DNA from: Flavobacteriales bacterium | GTDB lineage: Bacteria > Bacteroidota > Bacteroidia > Flavobacteriales_D > Crocinitomicaceae | NCBI GenBank assembly: GCA_013373595.1 | Contig: JABXHO010000086.1 | Coordinates: forward strand, 1 to 64,000 | DNA: 64,000 nt | Reading direction: 5' to 3' | Shown: piece after piece, positions 8,017-16,864 of the stretch | Numbering within the stretch: position 1 is the first letter of the stretch | How the letters are laid out: every line of letters begins with the position of its first letter | Program-made: the position numbers and the translations under genes | Notes under the pieces: generated by a model | What the model was told of the DNA's origin: nothing | Database searches by the model: none | The model's input: only the letters and a program-made list of their open reading frames with translations

Positions 8017-9121
8017 CCTCCTTTACTTCGTAAGAAAATAAATCTTGATAGATCGCCCGAATTTGATCTAATACTGCTGCTCGATCGTTGAGCACTACAT
8101 TATATCCCTTCTGAGCAAGATCAACCGCTAAAGCCAATCGCTGCGACTCTTCAATGATATCAGAATTCCGCTTGTAGGATAAATCAGAAAACGTAATGGT
8201 TTCTTCGTTGGAGTAATTCTGCTCAAACGTTTCCCGTTGGAAGTCACGATGTAACATATTCGCCTCGTCCGTTGCTTCACTCAGCGGTAAATTCAATCCC
8301 ACTTTCTGAGCAGCCATTCTCATCGCTCTATTGTCGCGCGGTAGGCATGGACCTCCATATCCAAAACCATAACGCAAGAAATTATAGCCAATTCGCGCAT
8401 CCGCACCAATAGCCTGCAAAACAGCATCTTGATTTCCTCCATGTTCAATGGTGAGATCTCCAATCGAATTTGCGAAAGCAATTTTAGTTGTCAAAAAGCA
8501 GTTAACCGCCAATTTTGTGATCTCGGCTTCTACTCGACTCATGCGACTATATCGTGGATTTCCCTGACAAAATGCTCGGTACACCGACTCAATTCGATCT
8601 CCTGCTTCCTTGTTCGCTTCACCAATCAATACTTGATCAGGCGATTGCTGGTCGGCCATGATGCTTCCCTGTGCAATAAATTCAGGATTGTACGAAACGG
8701 TATAGCCGTGCGGCTGCATGCGCTCATTCAGTTGATCACAATAACCGGGCATAACCGTAGAATTGATCACGAGATGCGTTTCTTTTTCGGGATTACCCAA
8801 TGTCAATAATTGACTACACACCTCATCTATGTAGGAATGATCGAAGGTTCCATCCACATTCGATGGAGTTGGAACACACAGAAAAATCAATTCGATAGAC
8901 GCATCGCGTATTGTTTTGAGATCGGTGGAAACAGTGAGATTTTCTGCTTCTCCCAATACGTAGTTCACATGTGGTTCATTGGAAGAGAATGTTCGATCTT
9001 GGATGGATTGAACGTAATCTGCATTTGAATCAATGCCGTAGACATGAAAACCAACTCGCTCGAGATTTAGTGCAAAACACAATCCTAATCGTCCAATTCC
9101 TATGATTCCAATCTTTGTCAT
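8009..9121 (-). CDS. UDP-glucose/GDP-mannose dehydrogenase family protein
   Basis: A 370-residue NAD-dependent nucleotide-sugar dehydrogenase. The N-terminal Rossmann domain has GIIGIGRLG (5-13), the central domain keeps K203 in the EITKLAVNCF helix, and the active-site loop is GYGGPCLPRD with catalytic Cys at 259. Family members oxidise the C6 alcohol of a UDP- or GDP-sugar to a uronic acid in two NAD-dependent steps. The C-terminal NDP-sugar-binding domain is short compared with the usual 430 or more residues, ending soon after an NVVLNDR segment, so substrate recognition may differ. It sits between the GT-A-like gene and the GT2 gene and presumably supplies a uronic acid for the glycan. 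Confidence 0.88.
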   Translation of the reverse strand: MTKIGIIGIGRLGLCFALNLERVGFHVYGIDSNADYVQSIQDRTFSSNEPHVNYVLGEAENLTVSTDLKTIRDASIELIFLCVPTPSNVDGTFDHSYIDEVCSQLLTLGNPEKETHLVINSTVMPGYCDQLNERMQPHGYTVSYNPEFIAQGSIMADQQSPDQVLIGEANKEAGDRIESVYRAFCQGNPRYSRMSRVEAEITKLAVNCFLTTKIAFANSIGDLTIEHGGNQDAVLQAIGADARIGYNFLRYGFGYGGPCLPRDNRAMRMAAQKVGLNLPLSEATDEANMLHRDFQRETFEQNYSNEETITFSDLSYKRNSDIIEESQRLALAVDLAQKGYNVVLNDRAAVLDQIRAIYQDLFSYEVKEDE

Positions 9122-9136
9122 CTGTTTCTCTCTTTC

Positions 9137-10198
9137 CTACGAGATTACTTTCTCATCGCTGCGAACTCCACTAAGCTCTTTTAGCTCGATGTTGTTGAGT
9201 CCCCAATTTACCGTATTCACGCCATAATTCGACTTTTCCTTCATGATTTGTCGACCTGCTGCTTCTACCACCCACCAATCTAACGACGGTTTTCGGTGAT
9301 AAAATTGTAGCTGTTCAACGGGATCTCCTAATTCCCATCCTCCCGCGTGCGCCATGTGATATGAACACATTTCCTGAGGATAAATTACCTGTTCGATCCC
9401 CTGAGCCGCAGCCGAAAAAAGTGCCATTGAGTCAATATGTAGCGAATACATTTCAAACTCTACGTATCCTTCAATTTTCTCCCAATCTGATTTGCTCATC
9501 ATGGTAAAGTCACCACACGCATCCGTGTCCAAAACACGAAATTGCGCCTCTTCTTTTGATATCAATTTTGGTTTCAGCCAATTGAGAAATTTCAGCAGCG
9601 GATTGAATATAGGATAATTGAATAACAGTCCGTTCTCGTCATAAATCAACGTAAACTGTGCATCTTTCCCCAAGCGTTTAATGATGTTTGCTTCGCAAAA
9701 TTTCAGTTGTTCCTCAACCGAATCATTTTCGTTGATAGTAGCTGGAACATCACACCGATTTGCCCGGTAGAACTTCCCGTGTTGTAGTTGTCTTTTCGCC
9801 AATTCTTCGAACAGCGCATCCGAAAACAACAAATCGATATTGGTGCAACAGATAAATTCCGCTTTGGCTCGGCGAATTCCTACATTTTTAGCGATCATCT
9901 GGTACAGTCCCAATTCTTCAGAAAAACGCAGCGAGTCGTGTATTTCTGGAGGAACAATAAGGTAGCGTACCGACAAATAATCCGATTCGGAAACTGGTGG
10001 TAACACCGTATCAAGTAGTTCATTTTGATCGGGGGAATTCCAATCCACCATGATCAATTCACATGGAAGCTGGTATTTGTTACATTGATGGATTAATCCT
10101 TTATAGAAAATCATCATTCGCTTTCTCAAATCACCTCCGTGATTATCATTTCTGGAGGTAACAACAAATGAGATATATGGATTAGGGTTTGGCATCAA
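9137..10198 (-). CDS. GT-A-like putative glycosyltransferase
   Basis: A 353-residue soluble protein that I read as a family-2-like GT-A fold. It opens with SFVVTSRNDNHGG (about 9-22), where GT2 enzymes have their nucleotide-binding strand. It then has VDWNSPDQ (51-58), and NIDLLFSD (120-127) takes the place of the DxD motif. The middle region (about 130-230) has no known motif. It is 15 bases upstream of the dehydrogenase and 13 bases downstream of the epimerase gene, so it is co-transcribed with nucleotide-sugar enzymes, which supports a glycosyltransferase role. Two adjacent ATGs could start it; the first is listed. Exact donor is unknown. Confidence 0.7.
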   Translation of the reverse strand: MMPNPNPYISFVVTSRNDNHGGDLRKRMMIFYKGLIHQCNKYQLPCELIMVDWNSPDQNELLDTVLPPVSESDYLSVRYLIVPPEIHDSLRFSEELGLYQMIAKNVGIRRAKAEFICCTNIDLLFSDALFEELAKRQLQHGKFYRANRCDVPATINENDSVEEQLKFCEANIIKRLGKDAQFTLIYDENGLLFNYPIFNPLLKFLNWLKPKLISKEEAQFRVLDTDACGDFTMMSKSDWEKIEGYVEFEMYSLHIDSMALFSAAAQGIEQVIYPQEMCSYHMAHAGGWELGDPVEQLQFYHRKPSLDWWVVEAAGRQIMKEKSNYGVNTVNWGLNNIELKELSGVRSDEKVIS

Positions 10199-10211
10199 GT
10201 ATCGGGTGTAA

Positions 10212-11186
10212 TTATGCTTTTTCCTTCAGCTTCGCTACCTCCGCATTAATCCACGCGTAGGTTTTTGCTAATCCTTCGGCGAGACTAATTTTCGGGCTCC
10301 AACCAATGGATTTTTTCACCAATGAATTTTCAGAATTCCTTCCCATCACACCAATAGGACCATCAATATGTTCCAATGAAATATTCTTTCCTGCTTGTTC
10401 GCTGATGATTTCAGCCAAACGGTTGATGGTTACCATTTCTTCCGATCCGATATTCAACACTTCGGTACAGTCTGAGTTCATGAGTGTCAAAATTCCATCA
10501 ATACAATCATCAATATACAGGAACGAGCGCGTTTGTGTTCCATCTCCCCAAATTTCAATGGAGCCATTTTGATCTGCCATTGCTACTTTTCGACACAATG
10601 CCGCTGGCGCCTTCTCCTTTCCTGAATTCCACGTTCCCTCTGGACCGTAGATGTTATGAAATCGTGCAACACGCACATTCAACTGGTAGTTTCTCAAGGC
10701 CGCATGGTACAATCTTTCCGAAAAGATTTTCTCCCATCCATATTCACTATCTGGTTCAGCAGGATAGGCAGAACTTTCCTCGCAATTTGGATTGTTCGGG
10801 TCTGTTTGGTTGAATTGTGGATAGATACATGCTGAAGAAGAAAAGAACACCTTGCTTATCTTGTTTTGAATCGCGTAATGCGCCACATTCAAGTTGATGA
10901 GCGCTGAGTTATGCATCACATTGAAGTCATTCTCACCTGTGAACAAATAGCCTGCTCCTCCCATGTCTGCTGCGAGCTGAAAAATTTCATCAACTTCATC
11001 TTTAATTGCCGCTTCGCATACGTTCGGGTCACGTAAATCACCAATAACAAACTCATCTGCAGTTGATTTTGAAAACTCAGGGTATTTCAAGTCAATTCCT
11101 ATTACGTAGTTCCCCTCTTGTTTGAGTCGCGTAACCAAATGACTTCCAATGAAGCCACCTGCACCAAGTACCAGTATTCTTTTCAT
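10212..11186 (-). CDS. GDP-mannose 3,5-epimerase-like NAD(P)-dependent epimerase
   Basis: A 324-residue short-chain dehydrogenase/epimerase with GAGGFIG at 8-14. It closely resembles GDP-mannose 3,5-epimerase. Visible features are AADMGG (72-77), an SSSACIYPQF block with the acid/base Cys at 120, the YxxxK pair Tyr149/Lys153, and RFHNIYGPEGTW followed by KEKAPAA with a second acid/base Lys at 192. It also has WGDGTQTRSF and the C-terminal GPIGVMGRNS signature. The plant enzyme converts GDP-mannose to GDP-L-galactose and GDP-L-gulose; bacterial relatives such as the bleomycin-cluster epimerase make GDP-L-gulose. It lies next to a carbamoyltransferase, so the sugar may be carbamoylated. Product identity is inferred. 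Confidence 0.85.
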   Translation of the reverse strand: MKRILVLGAGGFIGSHLVTRLKQEGNYVIGIDLKYPEFSKSTADEFVIGDLRDPNVCEAAIKDEVDEIFQLAADMGGAGYLFTGENDFNVMHNSALINLNVAHYAIQNKISKVFFSSSACIYPQFNQTDPNNPNCEESSAYPAEPDSEYGWEKIFSERLYHAALRNYQLNVRVARFHNIYGPEGTWNSGKEKAPAALCRKVAMADQNGSIEIWGDGTQTRSFLYIDDCIDGILTLMNSDCTEVLNIGSEEMVTINRLAEIISEQAGKNISLEHIDGPIGVMGRNSENSLVKKSIGWSPKISLAEGLAKTYAWINAEVAKLKEKA

Positions 11187-11237
11187 TTAGATTAGATAGA
11201 AGTGTTTCCTGTAAAAATACAACTCTCCTTATTGAAA

Positions 11238-13145
11238 TCAATCTTTTGCAAAGGCAATTCGCCATTTGTCCTTGTTTTCAAAGTCGATTTGTTCTGTTTT
11301 TGTAAACACGTAGTTTTCAATGACCAAGTAATCCATTTCTGTGCTCATGAAACATTGAAAGGCATCATCTGGAGTGCATACGATGGGTTCGCCACGCACA
11401 TTAAAACTTGTATTTACAACCATTCCAACTCCGCTTTTTTCCTTCAGTTTGTGCAGTAAATTCCAGTACCGTGGATTTGTAGTTTTACTCACCGATTGAA
11501 TCCTTGCGGAAAAGTCGACATGGGTAATGGGTTGAAGCTTACTTCGCTCTGCTTTGAGTTGCTCCATCATTGGAAGCTTGCTGTAGTTGGCGGGCAATTC
11601 TGTCCTATATTTTTCTGCTACAGGCGCCACAAGCAGCATGTATGGAGAAGTTGTTTTCAATTCAAAGTACTCTGCCGTATCTTCTTCCAAAACAGATGGT
11701 GCAAATGGACGAAATCCTTCTCTGTACTTTATTTTCAAGTTGAGTTTCGTTTGCATTTGACGATTTGTTGGATCGGCAATGATGCTTCGGTTTCCCAGCG
11801 CGCGTGGACCAAATTCCATTCGACCTTGGAACCATCCAATCACATTTCCTTCGGAAATTTTGTTCGCAATAACCGAACTCAGCTCGTCGAAATCATCATA
11901 TTTGCGATAAATTCCTTTTCGCTTTCGCGACATCAACTCAATTTCCTTGTCTGAAAAATAGGGCCCGAGGTATGCGCCGTTCATCGCATCACCATCTTTC
12001 TTAATGATCCGTTTTTCATCGAAATACATCGCGCTAATTGCCAAAGCCGCACCGAGCGCTCCTCCACTATCTCCTGCCGCTGGCTGAATATAGATTTCCT
12101 CGAAGATATTCGCTGCTTCCAATTTTCCGTTTGCCACACAATTGAGTGCGACTCCACCCGCCATGCACAGCTTATTTAACCCGGTCAGTCGCTTGGCTTC
12201 AATCGCCATTTTAAGAACAACCTCTTCCGTCACTTGCTGAATTGCCAAGGCCAAATTTCGATAAGATTGATTTAGCTCTCCTTCTTCATCCCTTCGCATT
12301 ACCCCGAATAAATCTGCCCATTTTTGGTCCTTCACCATGCGAAGTCCTGTGGCATAATTGAAATAATCCTGATTTAGCCAAAGCGAACCGTCGTCTTTGA
12401 TATCGATCAGTTTTGTTTTGATCAAATCGACGAACGTTTGTGTCTCTTCCGAATCGGGATCACCATACGGAGCCAAGCCCATCAATTTATACTCTCCCGA
12501 ATTGACTTTAAAGCCTAGGTAGTATGTAAATGCACTGTACAAAAGTCCTACCGAATGTGGGAAATTCATCTCCTTCACCAGTTCGATCGTATTTCCTTTT
12601 CCAATTCCGATAGAGGCCGTGCTCCATTCCCCTACACCATCAATTGTTAAAATTGCAGATTCTTCGAAACTCGATGGATAAAACGCACTTGCCGCATGCG
12701 ATAAATGGTGCTCGGTGAACAACATTTTCAATTTTCGCTTGTCGTACTTTCCAACTTCAGACAATCCATCTTTGATCTTTTTCCGAAGGAATAATTTCTC
12801 GTTCAACCAGACTGGCATTGCCTTGAGGAAAGAAATCAATCCTTTTGGCGCGAATGCATAGTACGTTTGAAGCAAGCGTTCGAACGTCAACAAGGGCTTA
12901 TCGTAAAATACAACCGCATCCAATTCATCGATGGTCAATCCTGCCTCTTCCAGACAAAAAACGACGGCATTTTTCGGAAAAGCTTCCGTATGTTTTTGGC
13001 GTGTAAATCGTTCTTCTTGCACTGCCGCGATGATTTTTCCATCTACAACAATCGCCGCTGCCGAATCATGATAAAATGCCGATATGCCTAAAATTGCTGC
13101 CAACTTACCACGGTTTTTCGAATGATTCTTTACTGTATGAAGCAT
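11238..13145 (-). CDS. CmcH/NodU-family O-carbamoyltransferase
   Basis: A 635-residue two-domain carbamoyltransferase. The N-terminal Kae1/YrdC-type actin-like domain has ISAFYHDSAAAIV (21-33), EERFTRQKH (44-52), HHLSHAASAF (146-155) and AGGVALNCVANGK (329-341). The C-terminal domain has GRMEFGPRALGNRS (441-454) and NTSFNVRGEPI. The enzyme uses carbamoyl phosphate and ATP to carbamoylate a hydroxyl, often on a sugar. The listed ATG overlaps the SxtJ-like gene by 41 bases. A TTG at 13103, just after that gene's TAA (13107-13105), gives a start closer to family N-termini and is a realistic alternative. Its SxtJ-like and DUF5989 neighbours are typical companions of this family. Confidence 0.9.
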   Translation of the reverse strand: MLHTVKNHSKNRGKLAAILGISAFYHDSAAAIVVDGKIIAAVQEERFTRQKHTEAFPKNAVVFCLEEAGLTIDELDAVVFYDKPLLTFERLLQTYYAFAPKGLISFLKAMPVWLNEKLFLRKKIKDGLSEVGKYDKRKLKMLFTEHHLSHAASAFYPSSFEESAILTIDGVGEWSTASIGIGKGNTIELVKEMNFPHSVGLLYSAFTYYLGFKVNSGEYKLMGLAPYGDPDSEETQTFVDLIKTKLIDIKDDGSLWLNQDYFNYATGLRMVKDQKWADLFGVMRRDEEGELNQSYRNLALAIQQVTEEVVLKMAIEAKRLTGLNKLCMAGGVALNCVANGKLEAANIFEEIYIQPAAGDSGGALGAALAISAMYFDEKRIIKKDGDAMNGAYLGPYFSDKEIELMSRKRKGIYRKYDDFDELSSVIANKISEGNVIGWFQGRMEFGPRALGNRSIIADPTNRQMQTKLNLKIKYREGFRPFAPSVLEEDTAEYFELKTTSPYMLLVAPVAEKYRTELPANYSKLPMMEQLKAERSKLQPITHVDFSARIQSVSKTTNPRYWNLLHKLKEKSGVGMVVNTSFNVRGEPIVCTPDDAFQCFMSTEMDYLVIENYVFTKTEQIDFENKDKWRIAFAKD

Positions 13146-13482
13146 TCTCTTTTTCCTTGAAGAGAGATGATGGTGCGTTTTTCAAATCTAATGGATCGGA
13201 TTTGCCAAAAAGTCTGGACAAAAATGCCGTTGGCGTAAGCACCAAAAAGAAAACAAGCGTCATGATGATATTGGGAACAATCAAACTTAGGAGCCACCCC
13301 AGTTTTGTCCACAACCAATCTATCTTTTCGGCTAAAAAGTCGGATAATCCACCTAAGGCTCCAACTCCGAGCGCAATGTACAGCAATACCTCTTGTTTGG
13401 AAATCCAGAAAAGCACTAGAAATCCCACGGTGATAATCAGTACCGTTTTGGTTGGATTACTTGCTTGTGCTCCTCCTGACAT
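13105..13482 (-). CDS. SxtJ-like small membrane protein
   Basis: A 125-residue membrane protein resembling the SxtJ family named after saxitoxin clusters. It has two hydrophobic helices near residues 12-40 and a longer hydrophobic pair near 55-92, with a charged C-terminal tail. No catalytic motif is visible. Family members sit beside CmcH/NodU carbamoyltransferases and DUF5989 proteins, as here, and their biochemical role is not established. The ATG (13482-13480) overlaps the stop of the DUF5989 gene by one base, and the 3' end overlaps the listed carbamoyltransferase start, so the three are probably translationally coupled. A membrane-docking role for the carbamoylation step is plausible but inferred. 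Confidence 0.75.
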   Translation of the reverse strand: MSGGAQASNPTKTVLIITVGFLVLFWISKQEVLLYIALGVGALGGLSDFLAEKIDWLWTKLGWLLSLIVPNIIMTLVFFLVLTPTAFLSRLFGKSDPLDLKNAPSSLFKEKENASYSKESFEKPW

Positions 13483-13631
13483 TAAAATAACGAGTAAATA
13501 AACGGTGCAACACTACTTCCTCCGCCGATAACAACCAGAACTCCGATCAACAACAGCATGATAATGACAGGTCCTAGCCAATATTTCTTTCGCTCGATGA
13601 TGAAGCCCCAGATATCTTTTAAAAAGTCCAT
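13482..13631 (-). CDS. DUF5989-family 49-residue membrane peptide
   Basis: A 49-codon gene that length-filtered gene finders can miss. It begins MDFLKDIWGFIIERKKYW, followed by one hydrophobic segment, LGPVIIMLLLIGVLVVIGG, and a short SSVAPFIYSLF tail. This is the standard layout of DUF5989 proteins, which accompany SxtJ and carbamoyltransferases. The stop codon at 13484-13482 shares its last base with the ATG of the SxtJ-like gene (TAATG), and the start is 47 bases after the end of the triple-fusion gene. It is predicted to be an inner-membrane peptide of unknown function. The start is unambiguous because no other in-frame ATG precedes the conserved block. Confidence 0.8.
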   Translation of the reverse strand: MDFLKDIWGFIIERKKYWLGPVIIMLLLIGVLVVIGGGSSVAPFIYSLF

Positions 13632-13678
13632 GTGTAATGTTCGTAGAGTTGTTTACACTGCAATTTGGCAAAAATTGT

Positions 13679-16600
13679 TCACTCTGTGAGAGTTGGTTCG
13701 ATTAAAGTTGTCAGAAAATCGGCAAATTTTCGATGTCCCACATTATTGAAGTGATTCGCATCCGCAAGTCCGTCGTAATCCTCGGGAGTCATGTTTTCGG
13801 GAGTAGAATAAGGCAATCCGCTAAAAACAAAGTGGTATTTCTTTTTCAAATCCACCTTCGATTGCACGTCGCTTGGAGAAGGAATTAGTGTGAACTGTAC
13901 GGGAATCTCAAGTGTTTTCGCAAAGGTATTTAGTTCTGTTAGGTTTTGGTTTGAATACGGTTGTCCTTCCAGTTCTTTGGGCATTTGATCTTTGATTTCT
14001 TCGTACCGTTGCTTCGTTTTCCATTTCATGTACGGGCGCGACAAAATAACGCTGTAACGAATCGTTTTTTCAAAGAAGGTATTCTCCTCTCCCCACAAGG
14101 AGAAATAGTCAAAATAATGTTCTTTCGCTTCATTGAAATTTTTGAAATACGTTCCCTGCTTTGTCAAATAAATTGGCCCTTCAGAGTTGAGCCACGGACC
14201 GTTTTTAATGGGGTAAGACAACGGAATGAACGGCTTTGCAGTTCGGTCGTATTCCAAAATATCATTTCCGCCATACACCGCAACGAGAATCAAATCAGGT
14301 TTTAGCAAGGGTGCGTACTTTTCCACGATCAAACGGTACTGAACAGGATCAGCCCCCGGAATTCCGAAGTTCAAAACGGCGTATTCTTCTGATTGATTCA
14401 ACAACTGAGCAAAGGAAGCATTGTACGAATCTGCGCAGCAACCTTGCGTGTAAGAATCACCGATGAGCATGACGATTTTTTGTCCCGATGCGCGAATGGC
14501 CTCCACCGATTCCTGTGAGAATTCGACCGCACTCATGAAGCCTTCCGTATTCACTTCACCATCTGTAATCAATTGTGCACCTGGAACGATATGCGTAATT
14601 CCGACCTCATCTGCGTACAGAATTGAATCGTACACTACTTCCCCTTTGTGGAAATAGTAATCTTCGATTACACCTGGATTGTACCCAACAAATCTCAACC
14701 CAATTTCAGCAAGGATAAACAGCACCGCAAACACAGCCAGACGCTTTTTCCATACGCTCAACCTTCCTTCTTTAGTGGCAGGAACTTCTGCGTTTTCTAA
14801 GACATTTTCCAGTTGAGCAATGTATTCAGACTGACCATACTTTTTCACAATGGTTGCTCGTGCATTGTCACCGAACTTTCTCCGCAGCTGATGATCCTCG
14901 AGCAATTCAATCATCCGTGCTGCCATTGCGTCTACATCTCCTTCTTGCACCAAGTATCCAGATTTTCCGTCTTCAATTACCTCAGGAATACCCGCATGCT
15001 TCGTAGACACAATCGCCAAGCCTGTTGCCGCGGCTTCCAAGATCGACAATGGCGTTCCTTCCGAATCGTTTTGATCTGTTTTGACAGAATGTTGCACAAA
15101 AATAGCATGCGATTGAAGTTCCGTTGCTACTTCCCTTGGACTCAAAATTCCTTTGAAATCGATCTGATTTTCAAGTCCTAGCTCTTTCGTGAGTTCCTTT
15201 GCCTCGTTGAGAAGTTCGCCCTCGCCGACAAACGTCAATTTTGCATCTGGATGGCGCTCCACCACTTTAGCAAATGCTTGAATGGTTTTCAATGGTGCTT
15301 TTTTCGGAACAAATCGTCCACAAGCAATGAAATTTTTACGTTCAACCGATCCATCAGGAGTCGTGAATACATCCGTATCTACACCGTAGGTGATCTGCTG
15401 CAACTTCTCTTGTGGACAACCCAAACGCAACAATTGCGCTTTCATATCAGCAGAAACTACCATGATTTTTGATGCTAACTGAAATAGCTCCTTGTACTGC
15501 TCACCGTAGTGATTCAGCGCATCTTCCCGATAGGCATCGAACCCATGGAAATGGACAATCAACGGAAGATTTGCTTTCTGGCAAGCATGCATTACCTCCG
15601 CTCCAGCAGGGCCGTATTCCGCCAACACTGCTTTCACATTCTGCTCTTTCCAAGATTGAATCAATGCATTCTCAGGATTATTCTCAGAAGAAAGTTCCTT
15701 CCACGATTTTCCTTTATCCAAAGAAATACTTGTTGGGAAATAGCCATCCGAATAAACAACTACCTCACGAATCAGACGGATATGTGCCTGAATAAAGGTT
15801 TCGGAGTACTTATTTCGATTGGTTGAAAGGATTGCGAATTTCTCGGGTTTCGGTTCTGATGAGCTCATCTCCTTTTTTGATGAAAAACGATGTCCAATTC
15901 GCCCAATGAAAGGATGAAAAAGCAAGAAGTGAAAGACCAACAACCACCAAAATTCGAAATTGCTGAACAACAAGGTAAAGATGATGATGTACGGAAACCA
16001 ATGAATATAGAATCGGTCTAGAAAGGTATTCGTAAAGTGTTTTGCGCGCGTATCTGAATCACCATTTCTGTAGTTAATCGTAGCAAAGGCTAAAAACACG
16101 ATCACAACAGCAAAAAGAAATCCGACTTCCATTTGAATGACCGCAAGAAATGCAACAAAGGCAATCACTTCCAACGGAATCAACACACGCGACATGAGCG
16201 TGTAGACCCGATCTTTTCCCACGTGCGTTGCAAATGTGTTTGTCCCGCTGACTTGGTCGTTTTCGAAATCTTTGAAATGATGAGACACAATGTTTCGAGT
16301 TCCAGAAATCAATTGCCAAAGGATGAGCGTCCCAGCGAAGAAGTAGAAATCATCGTATTTCTTCTCTCCCACAAGAAAGAAGGTCCATGAAGCAAGAAAT
16401 CCAGGTACGACGTGCGCATAAAGTGAATCGGTGAGGACACCCAAAATGCCTCGTTCTTTCAATCGAAACGGTGGAAAAGCATACAGTACGAAAAGTGCAA
16501 GTTCAGTGAAAATACAAATAGCAGAAACCTCATCCAGTGGTAGGTACAGCCAAGGCAAAATGGCAATGGCTAAAAATGCAATCACCAACATGGAAATAGA

Positions 16601-16864
16601 GCCTGCCGAGAGATTCGCAGTGCCGTTTGATTTTCCCGCGAGTTCGTCTTTTTTTCGATCCGCTAAATCGTTGGTAAGGTAGCCAAACCCCATGAACCCA
16701 ATTGTTGTTGCAATGGCCGCGAAAAAGGACATCGCTGATGTAAACGAATCGACATTGCCCGCAAGCAGCAAGAAATAACAAAATGAAATGAGGAGTGGAA
16801 CTTTATACCGCCACGGATTGCTCAAGCGCAATTTCTGAGTAAAAAATTGAAAAAAAGATATCAT
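13679..16864 (-). CDS. UbiA-like prenyltransferase / GT4 / SGNH hydrolase triple fusion
   Basis: A single 1061-residue frame with three recognisable parts. Residues 1-315 form a UbiA-type polytopic membrane prenyltransferase with the aspartate motif NDLADRKKD (65-73) and a second acidic motif KDFENDQVSG (198-207). Residues 343-695 form a GT-B family 4 glycosyltransferase: ETFIQAHIRL, HFHGFDAY (438-445), GVDTDVF, CGRFVPKKAP and an SEGTPLSILEAAATGLAIV donor-binding block (601-620). A membrane helix at about 709-727 precedes an SGNH/GDSL hydrolase with GDSYTQG at 802-808, GGND at 865-868 and DANH at 1035-1038. Separate SGNH genes often accompany carbamoyltransferase/SxtJ/DUF5989 sets; fusion to UbiA and GT4 is not something I know. 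It is first in the operon. It probably builds a prenyl- or lipid-linked sugar and edits acyl groups. Confidence 0.85.
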   Translation of the reverse strand: MISFFQFFTQKLRLSNPWRYKVPLLISFCYFLLLAGNVDSFTSAMSFFAAIATTIGFMGFGYLTNDLADRKKDELAGKSNGTANLSAGSISMLVIAFLAIAILPWLYLPLDEVSAICIFTELALFVLYAFPPFRLKERGILGVLTDSLYAHVVPGFLASWTFFLVGEKKYDDFYFFAGTLILWQLISGTRNIVSHHFKDFENDQVSGTNTFATHVGKDRVYTLMSRVLIPLEVIAFVAFLAVIQMEVGFLFAVVIVFLAFATINYRNGDSDTRAKHFTNTFLDRFYIHWFPYIIIFTLLFSNFEFWWLLVFHFLLFHPFIGRIGHRFSSKKEMSSSEPKPEKFAILSTNRNKYSETFIQAHIRLIREVVVYSDGYFPTSISLDKGKSWKELSSENNPENALIQSWKEQNVKAVLAEYGPAGAEVMHACQKANLPLIVHFHGFDAYREDALNHYGEQYKELFQLASKIMVVSADMKAQLLRLGCPQEKLQQITYGVDTDVFTTPDGSVERKNFIACGRFVPKKAPLKTIQAFAKVVERHPDAKLTFVGEGELLNEAKELTKELGLENQIDFKGILSPREVATELQSHAIFVQHSVKTDQNDSEGTPLSILEAAATGLAIVSTKHAGIPEVIEDGKSGYLVQEGDVDAMAARMIELLEDHQLRRKFGDNARATIVKKYGQSEYIAQLENVLENAEVPATKEGRLSVWKKRLAVFAVLFILAEIGLRFVGYNPGVIEDYYFHKGEVVYDSILYADEVGITHIVPGAQLITDGEVNTEGFMSAVEFSQESVEAIRASGQKIVMLIGDSYTQGCCADSYNASFAQLLNQSEEYAVLNFGIPGADPVQYRLIVEKYAPLLKPDLILVAVYGGNDILEYDRTAKPFIPLSYPIKNGPWLNSEGPIYLTKQGTYFKNFNEAKEHYFDYFSLWGEENTFFEKTIRYSVILSRPYMKWKTKQRYEEIKDQMPKELEGQPYSNQNLTELNTFAKTLEIPVQFTLIPSPSDVQSKVDLKKKYHFVFSGLPYSTPENMTPEDYDGLADANHFNNVGHRKFADFLTTLIEPTLTE

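Noticed and set aside
11496-11954. 152-codon frame antisense to the carbamoyltransferase gene
   Set aside because: It is a shadow of the real gene with no domain and no promoter.
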